In this document: positions 20,017 through 29,613 of the stretch, piece by piece
How positions within the stretch are numbered: the stretch's first letter is position 1
How the letters are laid out: each line of letters begins with the position of its first letter
Source: Pectobacterium wasabiae CFBP 3304
GTDB taxonomy: Bacteria; Pseudomonadota; Gammaproteobacteria; Enterobacterales; Enterobacteriaceae
Direction: 5' to 3'
Assembly (NCBI RefSeq): GCF_001742185.1
Contig: NZ_CP015750.1
Location: 3,720,001 to 3,784,000 of the forward strand
Length of the DNA stretch: 64,000 nucleotides
Position numbers and translations under genes: made by a program
Notes under the pieces: model-generated
Databases searched by the model: none
What the model was told of the DNA's origin: nothing
The model's input: only the letters and a program-made list of their open reading frames with translations

Positions 20017-20258
20017 GTAAACTCCTTTGTAAAATTAGAAAAATGCTCTCATTCTGGAAACGTGTAGCGTGACGCTGGTTGCACATAAGGTCACGGCCAA
20101 AAGTGTTACGGTTAATGAGGTTACTGCGAATGGCGTTACTATGCCCGCATTCATCGATGAAAAAAAGTAGTCATTACCTGTTACAACGATTTGTTCAATC
20201 TATTAGGTTACACCCAATGAACCAAATAGATGTACTTTACTGACCCAAGGATGCCAGC

Positions 20259-20978
20259 GTGACACCGACCATTGATTTACTAAAACGCCACCGTTCTATC
20301 CGCGCGTTTACCTCTCAGACCGTGACAGATGAACAACGCCACGCCATCATTACTTCCGCACAGAGCGCGTCTAGCTCCAGCTTTTTACAATGCAGTACGA
20401 TTATCCGCATTACCGATCCTGTCGTGCGTGAAACGCTGGTTCACTATACTGGCGAGCAAGGTTATGTGGCTCAGGCCGCGGAGTTTTGGGTCTTTTGTGC
20501 CGATTTTCATCGGCATGTGGAAATCTTCCCACAGGCTGAAACCGGGCTGGCCGAGCAGTTGCTGATTGGCTGTGTCGATACCGCTATCATGGCGCAGAAC
20601 GCACTAGTCGCTGCTGAATCGCTAGGGCTCGGTGGGGTTTTTATCGGTGGGATCCGCAATCGCATTGCTGACGTGACGCGGTTACTGCAATTGCCGACGC
20701 AGGTGATACCGCTGTTTGGCTTGTGTCTGGGGCACCCGGACGCCGAACCGTTGCTGAAACCGCGCATGCCAACGGCCATGATGCTGCATGAAAATGTTTA
20801 TCAGCCGCTCGATCGTGATGTGTTGGCACAATACGATAAGCAAATGGTGGAGTATTACCTGCAGCGCACCAGTCGCCGTCGTGAAAGCTGGAGTGAACAC
20901 GTTGAACTGACGCTGAAAAAAGAGTTGCGTCCATTCATGCTGGATTACTTACATCAACAAGGATGGGCGATACGCTAG
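20259..20978 (+). CDS. nfsA: Oxygen-insensitive NADPH nitroreductase A
   Basis: 239 aa FMN flavoprotein of the nitroreductase family that reduces nitroaromatics and quinones by two electrons with NADPH. Conserved stretches are [33 protein letters not shown] and [15 protein letters not shown]. It aligns throughout with E. coli NfsA (240 aa). The start is GTG 20259 with AAGG upstream. rimK follows 16 nt later, so the two are probably cotranscribed, as in E. coli, where the unit belongs to the SoxRS regulon. Confidence 0.95.
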   Translation: MTPTIDLLKRHRSIRAFTSQTVTDEQRHAIITSAQSASSSSFLQCSTIIRITDPVVRETLVHYTGEQGYVAQAAEFWVFCADFHRHVEIFPQAETGLAEQLLIGCVDTAIMAQNALVAAESLGLGGVFIGGIRNRIADVTRLLQLPTQVIPLFGLCLGHPDAEPLLKPRMPTAMMLHENVYQPLDRDVLAQYDKQMVEYYLQRTSRRRESWSEHVELTLKKELRPFMLDYLHQQGWAIR

Positions 20979-20994
20979 TATCGGTAGGATATTT

Positions 20995-21906
20995 ATGAAG
21001 ATAGCCATTCTGTCTCGTGATGGAGCGTTATATTCCTGCAAACGCCTGCGTGAAGCCGCCGAGGCGCGTAAGCATAGCGTTGAGATTATCGATCCGCTTT
21101 CCTGCTATATGAATATTAATCCGGCGGCACCGTCGGTGCATTACCGTGGACGCCGGCTGGATAAATACGATGCGATTATTCCGCGTATTGGCTCACAGAT
21201 TACATTTTATGGCACGGCGGTACTGCGCCAGTTTGAAATGCTGGGGAGTTACCCGCTGAATAATTCTGTTGCGGTGATCCGCGCCCGTGACAAACTTCAT
21301 TCACTGCAATTGCTTGCCCGTGAAGGGATTGACCTGCCGATTACCGGATTTGCTCATTCACCGGATGATACTGGCGATCTGATCGCGATGGTGGGTGGAG
21401 CACCGCTGGTCGTGAAGCTGGTAGAGGGTACGCAGGGGATTGGCGTGGTATTGGCGGAGACACGTCAGGCGGCGGAAAGTGTGATTGATGCCTTTCGCGG
21501 GCTGAATGCGCATATTCTGGTGCAGGAATATGTGAGTGAAGCGCAGGGTAAAGATATCCGCTGCCTGGTGATCGGTAATCGGGTGGTTGCGGCGATAGAA
21601 CGGCAGGCGAAGGCGGGGGAGTTCCGTTCAAACCTGCATCGTGGCGGATCGGCGAATAACGTGAAAATTACCGCACAGGAGCGTGCGATTGCTATCAAGG
21701 CGACGAAAACGCTGGGGCTGAATGTGGCGGGTGTCGATATTTTGCGCGCAGAACGCGGGCCGCTGGTAATGGAAGTGAATGCTTCGCCGGGGCTGGAAGG
21801 GATTGAAACGACGACCGGGTTCGACATTGCGGGCATGATGATTGAGTTTATTGAGCAAAATACTCAGAGGCGTGTCGCAACATCGGCAACAATAAGTAAA
21901 AGTTAG
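20995..21906 (+). CDS. rimK: Ribosomal protein bS6 glutamate ligase
   Basis: 303 aa ATP-grasp enzyme that adds glutamate residues to the C-terminus of ribosomal protein S6 and can make poly-alpha-glutamate. The N-terminal domain ([21 protein letters not shown]) precedes the ATP-grasp fold with [35 protein letters not shown] and the metal-binding [14 protein letters not shown]. Its C-terminal tail is slightly longer than in E. coli (300 aa). It sits directly behind nfsA, and a strong terminator follows. Confidence 0.96.
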   Translation: MKIAILSRDGALYSCKRLREAAEARKHSVEIIDPLSCYMNINPAAPSVHYRGRRLDKYDAIIPRIGSQITFYGTAVLRQFEMLGSYPLNNSVAVIRARDKLHSLQLLAREGIDLPITGFAHSPDDTGDLIAMVGGAPLVVKLVEGTQGIGVVLAETRQAAESVIDAFRGLNAHILVQEYVSEAQGKDIRCLVIGNRVVAAIERQAKAGEFRSNLHRGGSANNVKITAQERAIAIKATKTLGLNVAGVDILRAERGPLVMEVNASPGLEGIETTTGFDIAGMMIEFIEQNTQRRVATSATISKS

Positions 21907-21925
21907 CTTTCTGAAACCGAGACTG

Positions 21926-21947
21926 CGCCGTAAAATACGGCGTTTTC
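21926..21947 (+). terminator. Terminator of the nfsA-rimK unit
   Basis: CGCCGTA and TACGGCG form a 7-bp stem around AAA, followed by TTTT; it starts 20 nt after the rimK stop. Confidence 0.8.
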
Positions 21948-22182
21948 CATTGGCGCGTGGGCATTGGCGGCGGTCATGACGGTGCGACGTCGTGTGGCGG
22001 AACGAGGAAAACGGGCCGTGGTGCGCTTTTATCATGGCATCGTTGCATAATATTCCGTAAGCTATGTGCCGTTTTTAAGATGGTTTCTGTTTTGAGACTG
22101 TCTCTGTTTTAACATCGCTTCTGTGCGAGTGGTGTTCTCTTTTCAACAACGCTGTCTTTACGGTGGCAAGTATGAGGCAAAC

Positions 22183-22665
22183 ATGATGGATTCACTCATC
22201 GTCCCGGATTTGGCTATGCTACGGCGGTGGCTGGATCAACTAAACATTCTGTATTTCGAGTGTGATTCCTGTCAGGCGCTCCATCTTCCTCATATGCAAA
22301 ATTTTGATGGCGTGTTCGATGCGAAAGTTGATCTGGTAGATAACGTGATCTTGTTTTCCGCACTTGCCGAAGTGAAGCCCAGCGCACTGATCCCTTTGGT
22401 TGGCGATCTGAGCCAAATCAACGCCAGCTCCTTGACCGTCAAGGCGTTTATCGACGTTCAGGACGATAACCTGCCGAAGTTGATTGTTTGCCAATCGGTT
22501 AGCGTTGCCGCAGGTATGGCGTTGGAACAGTTCAGACATTTCATGCAGCAATCTGAAGAGCAGATCTCAATGGTGATCCTTGAGGCTAGTGCTAATAATC
22601 TGCTGTTTATCGGCGAAGAAGAAGATGGCTCTGCTGCCAGAGTTACAACCTCACATTTGCATTGA
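22183..22665 (+). CDS. ybjN: YbjN family sensory transduction regulator
   Basis: 160 aa cytoplasmic protein of the YbjN family (PF10722). FECDSCQALHLPHMQNFDGV and the central INASSLTVKAFIDVQDDNLPK are almost unchanged from E. coli YbjN (158 aa). Its fold resembles type III secretion chaperones, and in E. coli it affects motility, exopolysaccharide and stress responses; the Erwinia relative AmyR is reported to repress amylovoran and levan. Two adjacent ATGs (22183, 22186) follow GAGG at 22174-22177; either may be used. It is monocistronic, with a terminator 5 nt after the stop. Confidence 0.92.
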   Translation: MMDSLIVPDLAMLRRWLDQLNILYFECDSCQALHLPHMQNFDGVFDAKVDLVDNVILFSALAEVKPSALIPLVGDLSQINASSLTVKAFIDVQDDNLPKLIVCQSVSVAAGMALEQFRHFMQQSEEQISMVILEASANNLLFIGEEEDGSAARVTTSHLH

Positions 22666-22670
22666 TACGG

Positions 22671-22697
22671 TTGCTGCCAACGGCAGCAATTGGTTTT
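22671..22697 (+). terminator. Terminator of ybjN
   Basis: TTGCTGCC and GGCAGCAA form a perfect 8-bp stem around AAC, followed by TTGGTTTT. Confidence 0.8.
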
Positions 22698-23036
22698 ACT
22701 TATTCTCCTTTCACCGCCATTTATTCTGGCTATTCCGCCTTATTGCCAGATATTTCTCTTTGTTTGTCGCTAAACGCCCTCATCACATCGATAAAATGTG
22801 AATAAATAATCGTTAAAACCCATTTTTTACGTTCAAGTATGGTGTGCATGATGTTGTGGGGTTATGCTTTATTCCTGTAAGCGACAGACTGTCGAATCAG
22901 GGCTATGTCTGTGTATGCGCGAATAAAATTGGTGCATATTTATTCACCGGTTTGATAGCGCGGCAGGCTATAGTTTGTATCGGAACGATATATACATACT
23001 CCCATGAATCACCCCCTTGAATGGAGGAAGGAACGG
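22698..23036 (+). promoter_or_regulatory. Upstream region of potFGHI
   Basis: 340 bp without a gene. It holds an inverted repeat TCACAT-N7-ATGTGA at 22783-22801 and a GGTG-N10-CACC pair near 22932-22949. E. coli potFGHI is nitrogen regulated through NtrC and sigma-54; I could not find a clean GG-N10-GC sigma-54 promoter here. The start of potF is preceded by GGAGG. Confidence 0.4.
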
Positions 23037-24146
23037 ATGTTCACCCAACGTAAAAAATGGCTATCGGGTGTTGTTACCGGCTTGCTGATGGCCGCGTCCG
23101 TCACCGCATCTGCGGAAGAGAAAACGCTGCATGTTTATAACTGGTCCGACTATATCGCACCAAACACGTTAGCCAATTTCCAGAAAGAAACCGGTATTAA
23201 GGTCGTCTATGACGTGTTTGACTCCAACGAAGTGTTGGAAGGCAAGCTCATGGCGGGCAGCACGGGTTTTGATCTGGTGGTGCCTTCTGCCAGCTTCCTT
23301 GAGCGCCAGCTCTCAGCGGGAGTTTTTCGGCCATTAGACAAGAGTAAGCTACCGAATTACAAAAATCTGGATCCTGAGCTGATGAAGTTGATTGCTCAGC
23401 ACGATCCCGATAACAAATATGCTTTACCTTATCTGTGGGCGACCACGGGTATTGGCTATAACGTCGAGAAAGTCAAAGCGGCGCTGGGTGCCGATGCGCC
23501 TGTTGATAGCTGGGATCTGGTGCTGAAGCCAGAGAATCTGGAAAAGCTGAAAAGCTGCGGGGTTTCTTTCCTGGATGCGCCAGAAGAGATCTTTGCCACC
23601 GTATTAAACTATCAGGGTAAAGATCCGAACAGCACCAAACCGGGTGATTACAGCACATCAGCGACCGATCTGCTGCTGAAACTGCGTCCGAGTATTCGTT
23701 ATTTCCATTCGTCGCAATATATCAACGATCTGGCGAACGGCGACATCTGCGTTGCCGTAGGCTGGGCGGGCGATATCATGCAGGCGGGGAATCGTGCGAA
23801 AGAAGCGAAGAACGGCGTCAATATCCAATACAGTATTCCGAAGGAAGGCGCGTTGGCATTCTTTGATGTCCTTGCCATCCCGAAAGATGCTAAAAATCTG
23901 GATGAAGCCTATGCGTTTCTGGATTACCTGATGAAGCCGGAAGTGATGGCTGAGATCAGTAATCACACCTATTACGCCAGCGGTAATCTTGCATCCTTGC
24001 CTTTGGTGAACGAAGAAATTCGTAACAACCCTGGTGTCTACCCGCCTGCGGATGTGCGTGCCAAAATGTTTACGCTCAAGGTGCAATCTCCTCAGATCGA
24101 CCGTACACGTACTCGAGCATGGACTAAGGTTAAGAGCGGTAAATAA
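23037..24146 (+). CDS. potF: Putrescine ABC transporter, periplasmic binding protein
   Basis: 369 aa. The signal peptide ends near residue 26 (LLMAASVTASA). The mature protein starts with LHVYNWSDYIAPNTLANF; the ligand-site stretches NWSDYI, VFDSNEVLEGKL, ICVAVGWAGD and FFDVLAIPKDA match E. coli PotF (370 aa). It delivers putrescine to PotGHI. The start ATG 23037 follows a Shine-Dalgarno run (GGAGGAAGGA); an in-frame ATG 11 codons earlier is unlikely. It is the first gene of potFGHI; two hairpins separate it from potG. Confidence 0.96.
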   Translation: MFTQRKKWLSGVVTGLLMAASVTASAEEKTLHVYNWSDYIAPNTLANFQKETGIKVVYDVFDSNEVLEGKLMAGSTGFDLVVPSASFLERQLSAGVFRPLDKSKLPNYKNLDPELMKLIAQHDPDNKYALPYLWATTGIGYNVEKVKAALGADAPVDSWDLVLKPENLEKLKSCGVSFLDAPEEIFATVLNYQGKDPNSTKPGDYSTSATDLLLKLRPSIRYFHSSQYINDLANGDICVAVGWAGDIMQAGNRAKEAKNGVNIQYSIPKEGALAFFDVLAIPKDAKNLDEAYAFLDYLMKPEVMAEISNHTYYASGNLASLPLVNEEIRNNPGVYPPADVRAKMFTLKVQSPQIDRTRTRAWTKVKSGK

Positions 24147-24172
24147 CGGCTTTGGTCTAATGTGATACCCCA

Positions 24173-24251
24173 TATAAGCCGAGTGCCATAGCGCGCTCGA
24201 CTTATAGAAGGCGTTAAATGTGGCAAAGAACAGGCGGATGATCCGCCTGTT
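24173..24251 (+). terminator. Two hairpins in the potF-potG gap
   Basis: First hairpin: TATAAGCCGAG (24173-24183) with CTCGACTTATA (24196-24206), one mismatch. Second: AACAGGCGGAT (24229-24239) with ATCCGCCTGTT (24241-24251), perfect. No long T run follows, so they more likely stabilise the potF end or attenuate read-through into potG than stop all transcription. Confidence 0.6.
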
Positions 24252-24347
24252 TGCGCTCTATATTGTGTCACACTGCTGAACGTAAAAACGCCTAATCGTG
24301 GCGTCAGCGGTGTGACTTGTTCTGCTTTTGCCGGAGAGCAATGCGAA

Positions 24348-25481
24348 GTGAATGACGCGATCCCACGCCCTCAATCAAAACCTCAAAAAGCGGCCACACC
24401 GCTGCTGGAAGTGCGTAACCTGACGAAGTCGTTCGATGGTCAGGCCGCTGTCGATGATGTCAGCCTGACGATTTATAAAGGCGAAATTTTTGCTCTGCTG
24501 GGCGCATCTGGCTGTGGGAAATCCACGCTGCTGCGTATGCTGGCAGGTTTTGAACTCCCCACTCAGGGGCAGATTTTTCTGGATGGTCAGGATTTGTCAT
24601 TGGTGCCGCCTTACCAGCGTCCCATCAATATGATGTTCCAGTCTTATGCGCTGTTCCCACATATGACGGTGGAAAAGAATATTGCGTTTGGTTTGAAACA
24701 GGACAAGCTGCCGCGTGCTGAAATCAAAGATCGCGTGGAAGAGATGCTGTCGTTGGTGCATATGCAGGAGTTTGCCAATCGTAAACCGCATCAGCTTTCC
24801 GGCGGTCAGCGTCAGCGTGTTGCGCTGGCACGGAGTCTGGCGAAGCGTCCAAAACTGCTGTTGTTAGACGAGCCGATGGGGGCGCTGGACAAAAAATTGC
24901 GTGACCGCATGCAGCTTGAAGTGGTTGATATTCTGGAACGCGTAGGGGCGACCTGTGTGATGGTGACGCACGATCAGGAAGAAGCCATGACCATGGCAGG
25001 ACGTATTGCCATCATGAATCGCGGCAAGTTCGTACAGATTGGCGAGCCCGAAGAGATTTATGAGCACCCGAATACGCGTTTCAGTGCGGAATTTATCGGC
25101 TCGGTCAATATGTTTGAAGGGATATTGCAGGAGCGTCAGGACGAGGCACTGATCATCAAAAGTCCTGGATTGGTGCATCCGCTGAAGGTGGATTCGGATG
25201 TCTCGGTAGTGGATGGTGTTCCGGTTTACATCGCGTTGCGCCCTGAAAAAATCATGCTGTGCGAAGAGGTTCCGGCTGACGGCTGTAATTTCGCGGTGGG
25301 CGAAGTTGTGCACATCGCTTATCTGGGCGATTTGTCGATTTACCACGTCAGGCTCAACAGTGGGCAAACTATCAGCGCACAGTTACAAAATGCCTACCGC
25401 TATCGCAAAGGTACACCGACCTGGGGAGATGAGGTTCGGCTGTGTTGGGATGCGGATAGCTGTGTGGTTCTGACGGTGTAA
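24348..25481 (+). CDS. potG: Putrescine ABC transporter, ATP-binding protein
   Basis: 377 aa, exactly E. coli length. The ABC domain has Walker A LGASGCGKST, signature LSGGQRQR, Walker B LLLLDEPMGALD and switch His in MVTHDQEEAM; the C-terminal third is a TOBE/OB-type regulatory domain. The start is the GTG at 24348 (VNDAIPRP, matching MNDAIPRP of E. coli) with GGAGAG 9 nt upstream; a longer frame from 24312 is not supported. It energises PotHI in the inner membrane. Confidence 0.95.
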   Translation: MNDAIPRPQSKPQKAATPLLEVRNLTKSFDGQAAVDDVSLTIYKGEIFALLGASGCGKSTLLRMLAGFELPTQGQIFLDGQDLSLVPPYQRPINMMFQSYALFPHMTVEKNIAFGLKQDKLPRAEIKDRVEEMLSLVHMQEFANRKPHQLSGGQRQRVALARSLAKRPKLLLLDEPMGALDKKLRDRMQLEVVDILERVGATCVMVTHDQEEAMTMAGRIAIMNRGKFVQIGEPEEIYEHPNTRFSAEFIGSVNMFEGILQERQDEALIIKSPGLVHPLKVDSDVSVVDGVPVYIALRPEKIMLCEEVPADGCNFAVGEVVHIAYLGDLSIYHVRLNSGQTISAQLQNAYRYRKGTPTWGDEVRLCWDADSCVVLTV

Positions 25482-25495
25482 CGAGGAAGAATGTC

Positions 25496-26470
25496 ATGAC
25501 TTTATTTCCCGAACGCCACACGGCGGAACCACCGGGCAAGGCCAAACTCTGGCTGCGTGTGCTGATGGCGCGCTGGCGTCAAAAACACGGGCGCAAGTTG
25601 GTTATCGCGCTGCCGTATGTGTGGCTGTTGCTGCTGTTTATGCTGCCGTTCCTGATCGTGTTCAAAATCAGTTTCGCAGAGATGGCGCGTGCGATTCCGC
25701 CTTATACCGATCTGGTTTCCTGGATGGATGGCAGGCTGGATATTTCCCTGAATCTTGGGAATTACCTGCACTTGTTGGACGATCCGCTGTATTTCGATGC
25801 CTATATGCAATCGCTTCAGGTTGCGGCTGTATCAACGCTGTGCTGCCTGTTTATTGGTTATCCATTGGCCTGGGCTGTCGCGCACAGTAAACCTTCAACG
25901 CGTAATATCCTGCTATTACTGGTTATTCTGCCGTCATGGACGTCATTTCTGATCCGCGTCTACGCCTGGATGGGGATTCTGAAAAGTAACGGTATCCTGG
26001 GTATCCTGAATAACTTCCTACTGTGGCTGGGTATGATTGATGAACCGTTGGTTATTTTGCACACCAATCTGGCGGTTTACATTGGCGTTGTGTATTCCTA
26101 TTTGCCGTTTATGGTGTTGCCTATCTATACCGCGCTGACGCGGCTGGACTACTCACTCGTGGAAGCGTCATTAGATCTGGGCGCTAGGCCACTGAGAACC
26201 TTTTTCAGCGTGATCGTCCCGCTAACGAAAGGCGGAATTATTGCAGGATCGATGCTGGTGTTCATCCCGTCGGTGGGAGAATACGTGATTCCAGAACTGC
26301 TCGGTGGGCCAGATAGCATCATGATTGGCCGTATTCTGTGGCAGGAGTTCTTCAATAACCGCGATTGGCCGGTGGCATCCGCTGTCGCGATCGTCATGCT
26401 GTTGCTGTTGATTATGCCGATTATGTGGTTCCATAAACATCAGAGCAAAACCGCGGAGGGGGAAGCGTGA
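25496..26470 (+). CDS. potH: Putrescine ABC transporter, permease 1
   Basis: 324 aa inner membrane permease with six predicted helices. An Arg/Lys-rich cytoplasmic N-terminus (WRQKHGRKLVIALPYVW) precedes TM1; the EAA loop reads VEASLDLGARPLRTFFSVIVPLTKGG. It forms the channel with PotI. ATG 25496 follows GAGGAAG, 14 nt after potG. It overlaps potI by 4 nt (GTGA), a translational coupling typical of this operon. Confidence 0.95.
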   Translation: MTLFPERHTAEPPGKAKLWLRVLMARWRQKHGRKLVIALPYVWLLLLFMLPFLIVFKISFAEMARAIPPYTDLVSWMDGRLDISLNLGNYLHLLDDPLYFDAYMQSLQVAAVSTLCCLFIGYPLAWAVAHSKPSTRNILLLLVILPSWTSFLIRVYAWMGILKSNGILGILNNFLLWLGMIDEPLVILHTNLAVYIGVVYSYLPFMVLPIYTALTRLDYSLVEASLDLGARPLRTFFSVIVPLTKGGIIAGSMLVFIPSVGEYVIPELLGGPDSIMIGRILWQEFFNNRDWPVASAVAIVMLLLLIMPIMWFHKHQSKTAEGEA

Positions 26471-27312
26471 ATAATTTACCTGTTGTTCGCTCGCCGTGGC
26501 GTATTGTGATTTTGGTGCTGTGTTTTACCTTCCTCTATGCGCCGATGCTGATGCTGGTGATCTATTCGTTCAACAGCTCCAAGCTGGTTACCGTATGGGC
26601 TGGGTGGTCGACGCGCTGGTATATCGAGCTGTTTCACAATACGGCGATGATCAGTGCAGTGCTCCTGAGCCTGACGATTGCTGCCGCTTCGGCAACAATG
26701 GCTGTGATCCTTGGGACTATCGCCGCCGTCGTGATGGTGCGTTTTGGCCGTTTCCGTGGGGCTAATGGTTTTGCGTTTATGCTGACGGCACCGCTGGTGA
26801 TGCCGGATGTGATTACCGGTCTGTCGCTGCTATTGCTCTTTGTTGCTTTAGGTCATGCGATTGGGTGGCCAGCGGAAAGGGGAATGTTCACTATCTGGCT
26901 GGCGCATGTGACGTTCTGTACCGCGTATGTCACTGTGGTGATCAGCGCGCGCCTGCGGGAACTGGATCGTTCGATTGAAGAAGCAGCGATGGATTTGGGC
27001 GCGAACCCGCTCAAAGTCTTCTTCATTATCACGGTGCCGATGATTGCTCCTGCGCTACTTTCCGGTTGGCTGCTGGCGTTTACGCTGTCGCTGGACGATC
27101 TGGTTATCTCCAGCTTCGTGGCGGGGCCGGGTTCGACAACGTTGCCTATGCTGGTGTTCTCCAGCGTAAGAATGGGCGTTAATCCACAAATTAACGCATT
27201 GGCTTCTCTGATATTGTTAGTCGTTGGTATTATTGGGTTTATCGCCTGGTGGTTTATGGCAAGAGCAGAGAAGCAGCGCTATCGTGATATGCAAAAAGCG
27301 AGACGTGGCTGA
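26467..27312 (+). CDS. potI: Putrescine ABC transporter, permease 2
   Basis: 281 aa, equal to E. coli PotI. Six membrane helices; the EAA loop is IEEAAMDLGANPLKVFFIITVP, and LSLDDLVISSFVAGPGSTTLP is characteristic of polyamine permeases. The start is GTG 26467, overlapping the potH stop. It is the last gene of potFGHI; a terminator follows about 50 nt later. Confidence 0.95.
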   Translation: MNNLPVVRSPWRIVILVLCFTFLYAPMLMLVIYSFNSSKLVTVWAGWSTRWYIELFHNTAMISAVLLSLTIAAASATMAVILGTIAAVVMVRFGRFRGANGFAFMLTAPLVMPDVITGLSLLLLFVALGHAIGWPAERGMFTIWLAHVTFCTAYVTVVISARLRELDRSIEEAAMDLGANPLKVFFIITVPMIAPALLSGWLLAFTLSLDDLVISSFVAGPGSTTLPMLVFSSVRMGVNPQINALASLILLVVGIIGFIAWWFMARAEKQRYRDMQKARRG

Positions 27313-27357
27313 TTCGATTTCACTCCATAATTTGCTAGCCTAGCGAAGATTTTCCAG

Positions 27358-27391
27358 CAACGCCGCCAGAGGATGGGGGCGTTGTTGTTTT
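27358..27391 (+). terminator. Terminator of potFGHI
   Basis: CAACGCC and GGCGTTG form the stem with a 13-nt loop, followed by TTGTTTT. Confidence 0.75.
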
Positions 27392-27521
27392 ATATGGCTA
27401 TCACGTTTTACATCCGTACCACGTTTTATATTGGCATCGACATTTATATTGGTGCTGTATTTTTGGCCGATCAATGGCCGCATGAAGGGAGATCGTTGAA
27501 ATTCTGTATACGAAGAAGGAA

Positions 27522-27974
27522 ATGACGCAACGCAAAGTTTATGCCCCGGTGCCAGTGATGGTGGCGGGGATTGCGATTATTGCTACCCGTTTTTTGGGGA
27601 TTGTGTTGTTGGTATGGGAGTTAGGCCTAAGTGATTTAAGCGGCTGGATTGGCAGCACCTCGGAGGCCTGGGATTCGACACTGGTATTATTGTTATCGCT
27701 CGTTATCGTCGGTGTTGAAATTCGCTGTGGCTTTGCTGTTTTGGCCGGTGCGAACTGGGGACGATGGGGTTATGTCGCCTGTCAGGGGCTGGTGGTGTGC
27801 TATCTACTTCTCGCATCCCTGAGCGAATTTATGCCAGCGATATTCCATATTTCAGGGGAAAATAACGCTGCTGTGCTACATCAACTCCTGCTACAAAAGA
27901 TCCCGGATCTTTTGGTTATGGTTTTACTGTTTCTACCACGACGCAGTAAGCGATTTTTTCTGCGCCAGAAATAG
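27522..27974 (+). CDS. ybjO: YbjO family inner membrane protein (DUF2593)
   Basis: 150 aa with about four membrane helices. RWGYVACQGLVVCYLLLASL, LLLQKIPDLLVMVLLFLP and the C-terminal SKRFF correspond to E. coli YbjO, which occupies the same place between potI and rlmC. The function is unknown. The N-terminus is about ten residues shorter than in E. coli. An A/G-rich sequence (AAGAAGGAA) precedes the ATG. Confidence 0.85.
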   Translation: MTQRKVYAPVPVMVAGIAIIATRFLGIVLLVWELGLSDLSGWIGSTSEAWDSTLVLLLSLVIVGVEIRCGFAVLAGANWGRWGYVACQGLVVCYLLLASLSEFMPAIFHISGENNAAVLHQLLLQKIPDLLVMVLLFLPRRSKRFFLRQK

Positions 27975-28101
27975 AGATGTCTCTCTCCTGAGCCAGTCGG
28001 TTGCTGGCGTCGCCCATAAGCGAACGAAAAGGTCGCAGGGTGATGCCGTCAGGATGGTATAATCCTTTCATTCTGTATTTCTTCTTATAGTTAGATTGTC
28101 T

Positions 28102-29229
28102 ATGCATTGTGCCCGCTACAGCACGGGAACCTGTCGTTCCTGCCAATGGCTGGAAAAAGCCTACCCACAGCAATTGTCTGATAAGCAGCAGCACCTTGAA
28201 GGCTTGTTACAATCACATGCCGTACAGCGCTGGTTACCCGTGCAACCTTCTGCGCAGTCTGCATTTCGTAATAAAGCCAAAATGGTGGTGAGTGGTAGCG
28301 TGGAGCGCCCGCTGTTGGGGATGTTACACCGTGATGGAACCGCAGTGGATCTCTGCGATTGCCCGCTTTATCCGTCCAGTTTCTTGCCAGTTTTCGACGT
28401 GCTTAAAGCCTTCATTGCCCGTGCGGGGCTGACGCCTTATAACGTGGCGCGCCGACGTGGAGAACTGAAATACCTGCTGCTGACGGAAAGTACGCAGCAC
28501 GGTACGTTCATGCTGCGCTTCGTCTTGCGCTCGGAAGCCAAGCTGGTACAGCTACGTGCCGCATTGCCCTGGCTACAGCAGCAGTTACCCCAGCTTGAGG
28601 TGATATCCGTCAATATCCAGCCCGTGCATCAGGCGATTATGGAAGGGAAAACGGAGATTATCCTGAGTGACGCTGCGGCGCTGACTGAACAGTTTAATCA
28701 GGTGCCGCTGTATATCCGCCCGCAAAGTTTCTTCCAGACAAACCCACTGGTGGCAGCGGCGCTGTATGCGACGGCACGCGACTGGGTTGCAGAATTGAAT
28801 ATTACCAGTATGTGGGATCTGTTTTGCGGGGTAGGGGGTTTTGGCCTGCACTGTGCATCACCCGAGATGCGTTTAACGGGCATTGAAATCAGCGCTGAAG
28901 CAATAGCCTGTGCGCGTCGCTCCGCAGAACAGTTGGGGCTAAAGCAGGTGGAATTTCAGGCGCTGGATTCCACGCAGTTCGCGACAGGTAAAGCGGAAAT
29001 CCCCGATCTGGTGCTGGTCAACCCGCCGCGCCGTGGCATCGGCAGCGAACTGTGCGCCTACCTGAGCCGGATGGCACCGGACTATATTCTCTATTCCAGT
29101 TGTAACGCTGAAAGCATGGCAAAAGACATGACGGAACTGGCGAATTACCGCGCGCTGCGCGTACAACTGTTCGATATGTTCCCGCACACGGCGCACTACG
29201 AAGTACTGACGTTATTGAAGCGCGCTTGA
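28102..29229 (+). CDS. rlmC: 23S rRNA (uracil-747-C5)-methyltransferase
   Basis: 375 aa, the E. coli length. N-terminal Cys3, Cys11 and Cys14 ([14 protein letters not shown]) and the later DLCDCPL supply the 4Fe-4S cluster ligands. The C-terminal Rossmann methyltransferase domain has [15 protein letters not shown] for SAM binding, [10 protein letters not shown], and the catalytic nucleophile Cys in [12 protein letters not shown]. It methylates U747 of 23S rRNA. The start ATG 28102 is chosen over an upstream TTG (28096) by homology. Confidence 0.96.
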   Translation: MHCARYSTGTCRSCQWLEKAYPQQLSDKQQHLEGLLQSHAVQRWLPVQPSAQSAFRNKAKMVVSGSVERPLLGMLHRDGTAVDLCDCPLYPSSFLPVFDVLKAFIARAGLTPYNVARRRGELKYLLLTESTQHGTFMLRFVLRSEAKLVQLRAALPWLQQQLPQLEVISVNIQPVHQAIMEGKTEIILSDAAALTEQFNQVPLYIRPQSFFQTNPLVAAALYATARDWVAELNITSMWDLFCGVGGFGLHCASPEMRLTGIEISAEAIACARRSAEQLGLKQVEFQALDSTQFATGKAEIPDLVLVNPPRRGIGSELCAYLSRMAPDYILYSSCNAESMAKDMTELANYRALRVQLFDMFPHTAHYEVLTLLKRA

Positions 29230-29360
29230 TAAGCGATAACTGTATGTAATAAAAAATATCTCGGTAGCAATTTACTACGTTGTTGTATCCATGTTCGACA
29301 GTATGAAAGTTTCGGGCGTGTCAATTCTAGTGCTTTTCTATGATTTCATCACATGCCCGA

Positions 29361-29390
29361 CAAGGAGCGCTCAATTGCCGCAGCTCCTTG
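29361..29390. repeat. Hairpin CAAGGAGC/GCTCCTTG
   Basis: Perfect 8-bp arms at 29361-29368 and 29383-29390 with a 14-nt loop. It flanks the larger foldback and may belong to the same mobile-like repeat. Confidence 0.6.
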
Positions 29391-29403
29391 ACCACTGGCT
29401 TTT

Positions 29404-29550
29404 GGCGTGAATTGCGCCGCTGCGCGGTGCCTTCGGTGATCGTTCCCGCTTTTCGAGCCGCCAGTGACGCGTTCCCGACGCGGCACTGTCTTTCGCGGCG
29501 TCCTGCCGCTCACTGACGGTAACGATCACCTCAGCGCAATTTTTTACGCC
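29404..29550. repeat. GC-rich foldback element with nested inverted repeats
   Basis: Nested arms: GGCGT (29404-29408) with ACGCC (29546-29550); AATTGCGC (29410-29417) with GCGCAATT (29534-29541); GGTGATCGTT (29435-29444) with AACGATCACC (29521-29530); and an inner stem CAGTGACGCG with CGCGGCACTG (29462-29488). The whole could fold into one long branched hairpin. I have the impression of having seen near-identical sequence between genes of Pectobacterium, often annotated as short hypothetical proteins, but cannot verify it. Confidence 0.7.
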
Positions 29551-29613
29551 TGGACGACAAAAGCGGCGTTATATGCATGATTTCATACGATATCGCGCCG
29601 CGCAGACCGAACC

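Larger units (their letters stand above)
29230..29613. other. Intergenic region between rlmC and artJ (convergent genes)
   Basis: 384 bp containing a hairpin at 29361-29390 and the foldback element at 29404-29550, described separately. No start-bearing gene is visible, but a minus-strand frame of 60 codons (29327-29509) is open. Confidence 0.6.

Noticed and set aside
22932..22949. Possible NtrC or sigma-54 element upstream of potF (GGTG-N10-CACC)
   Set aside because: Orientation and spacing do not fit NtrC sites, and no GG-N10-GC promoter accompanies it.
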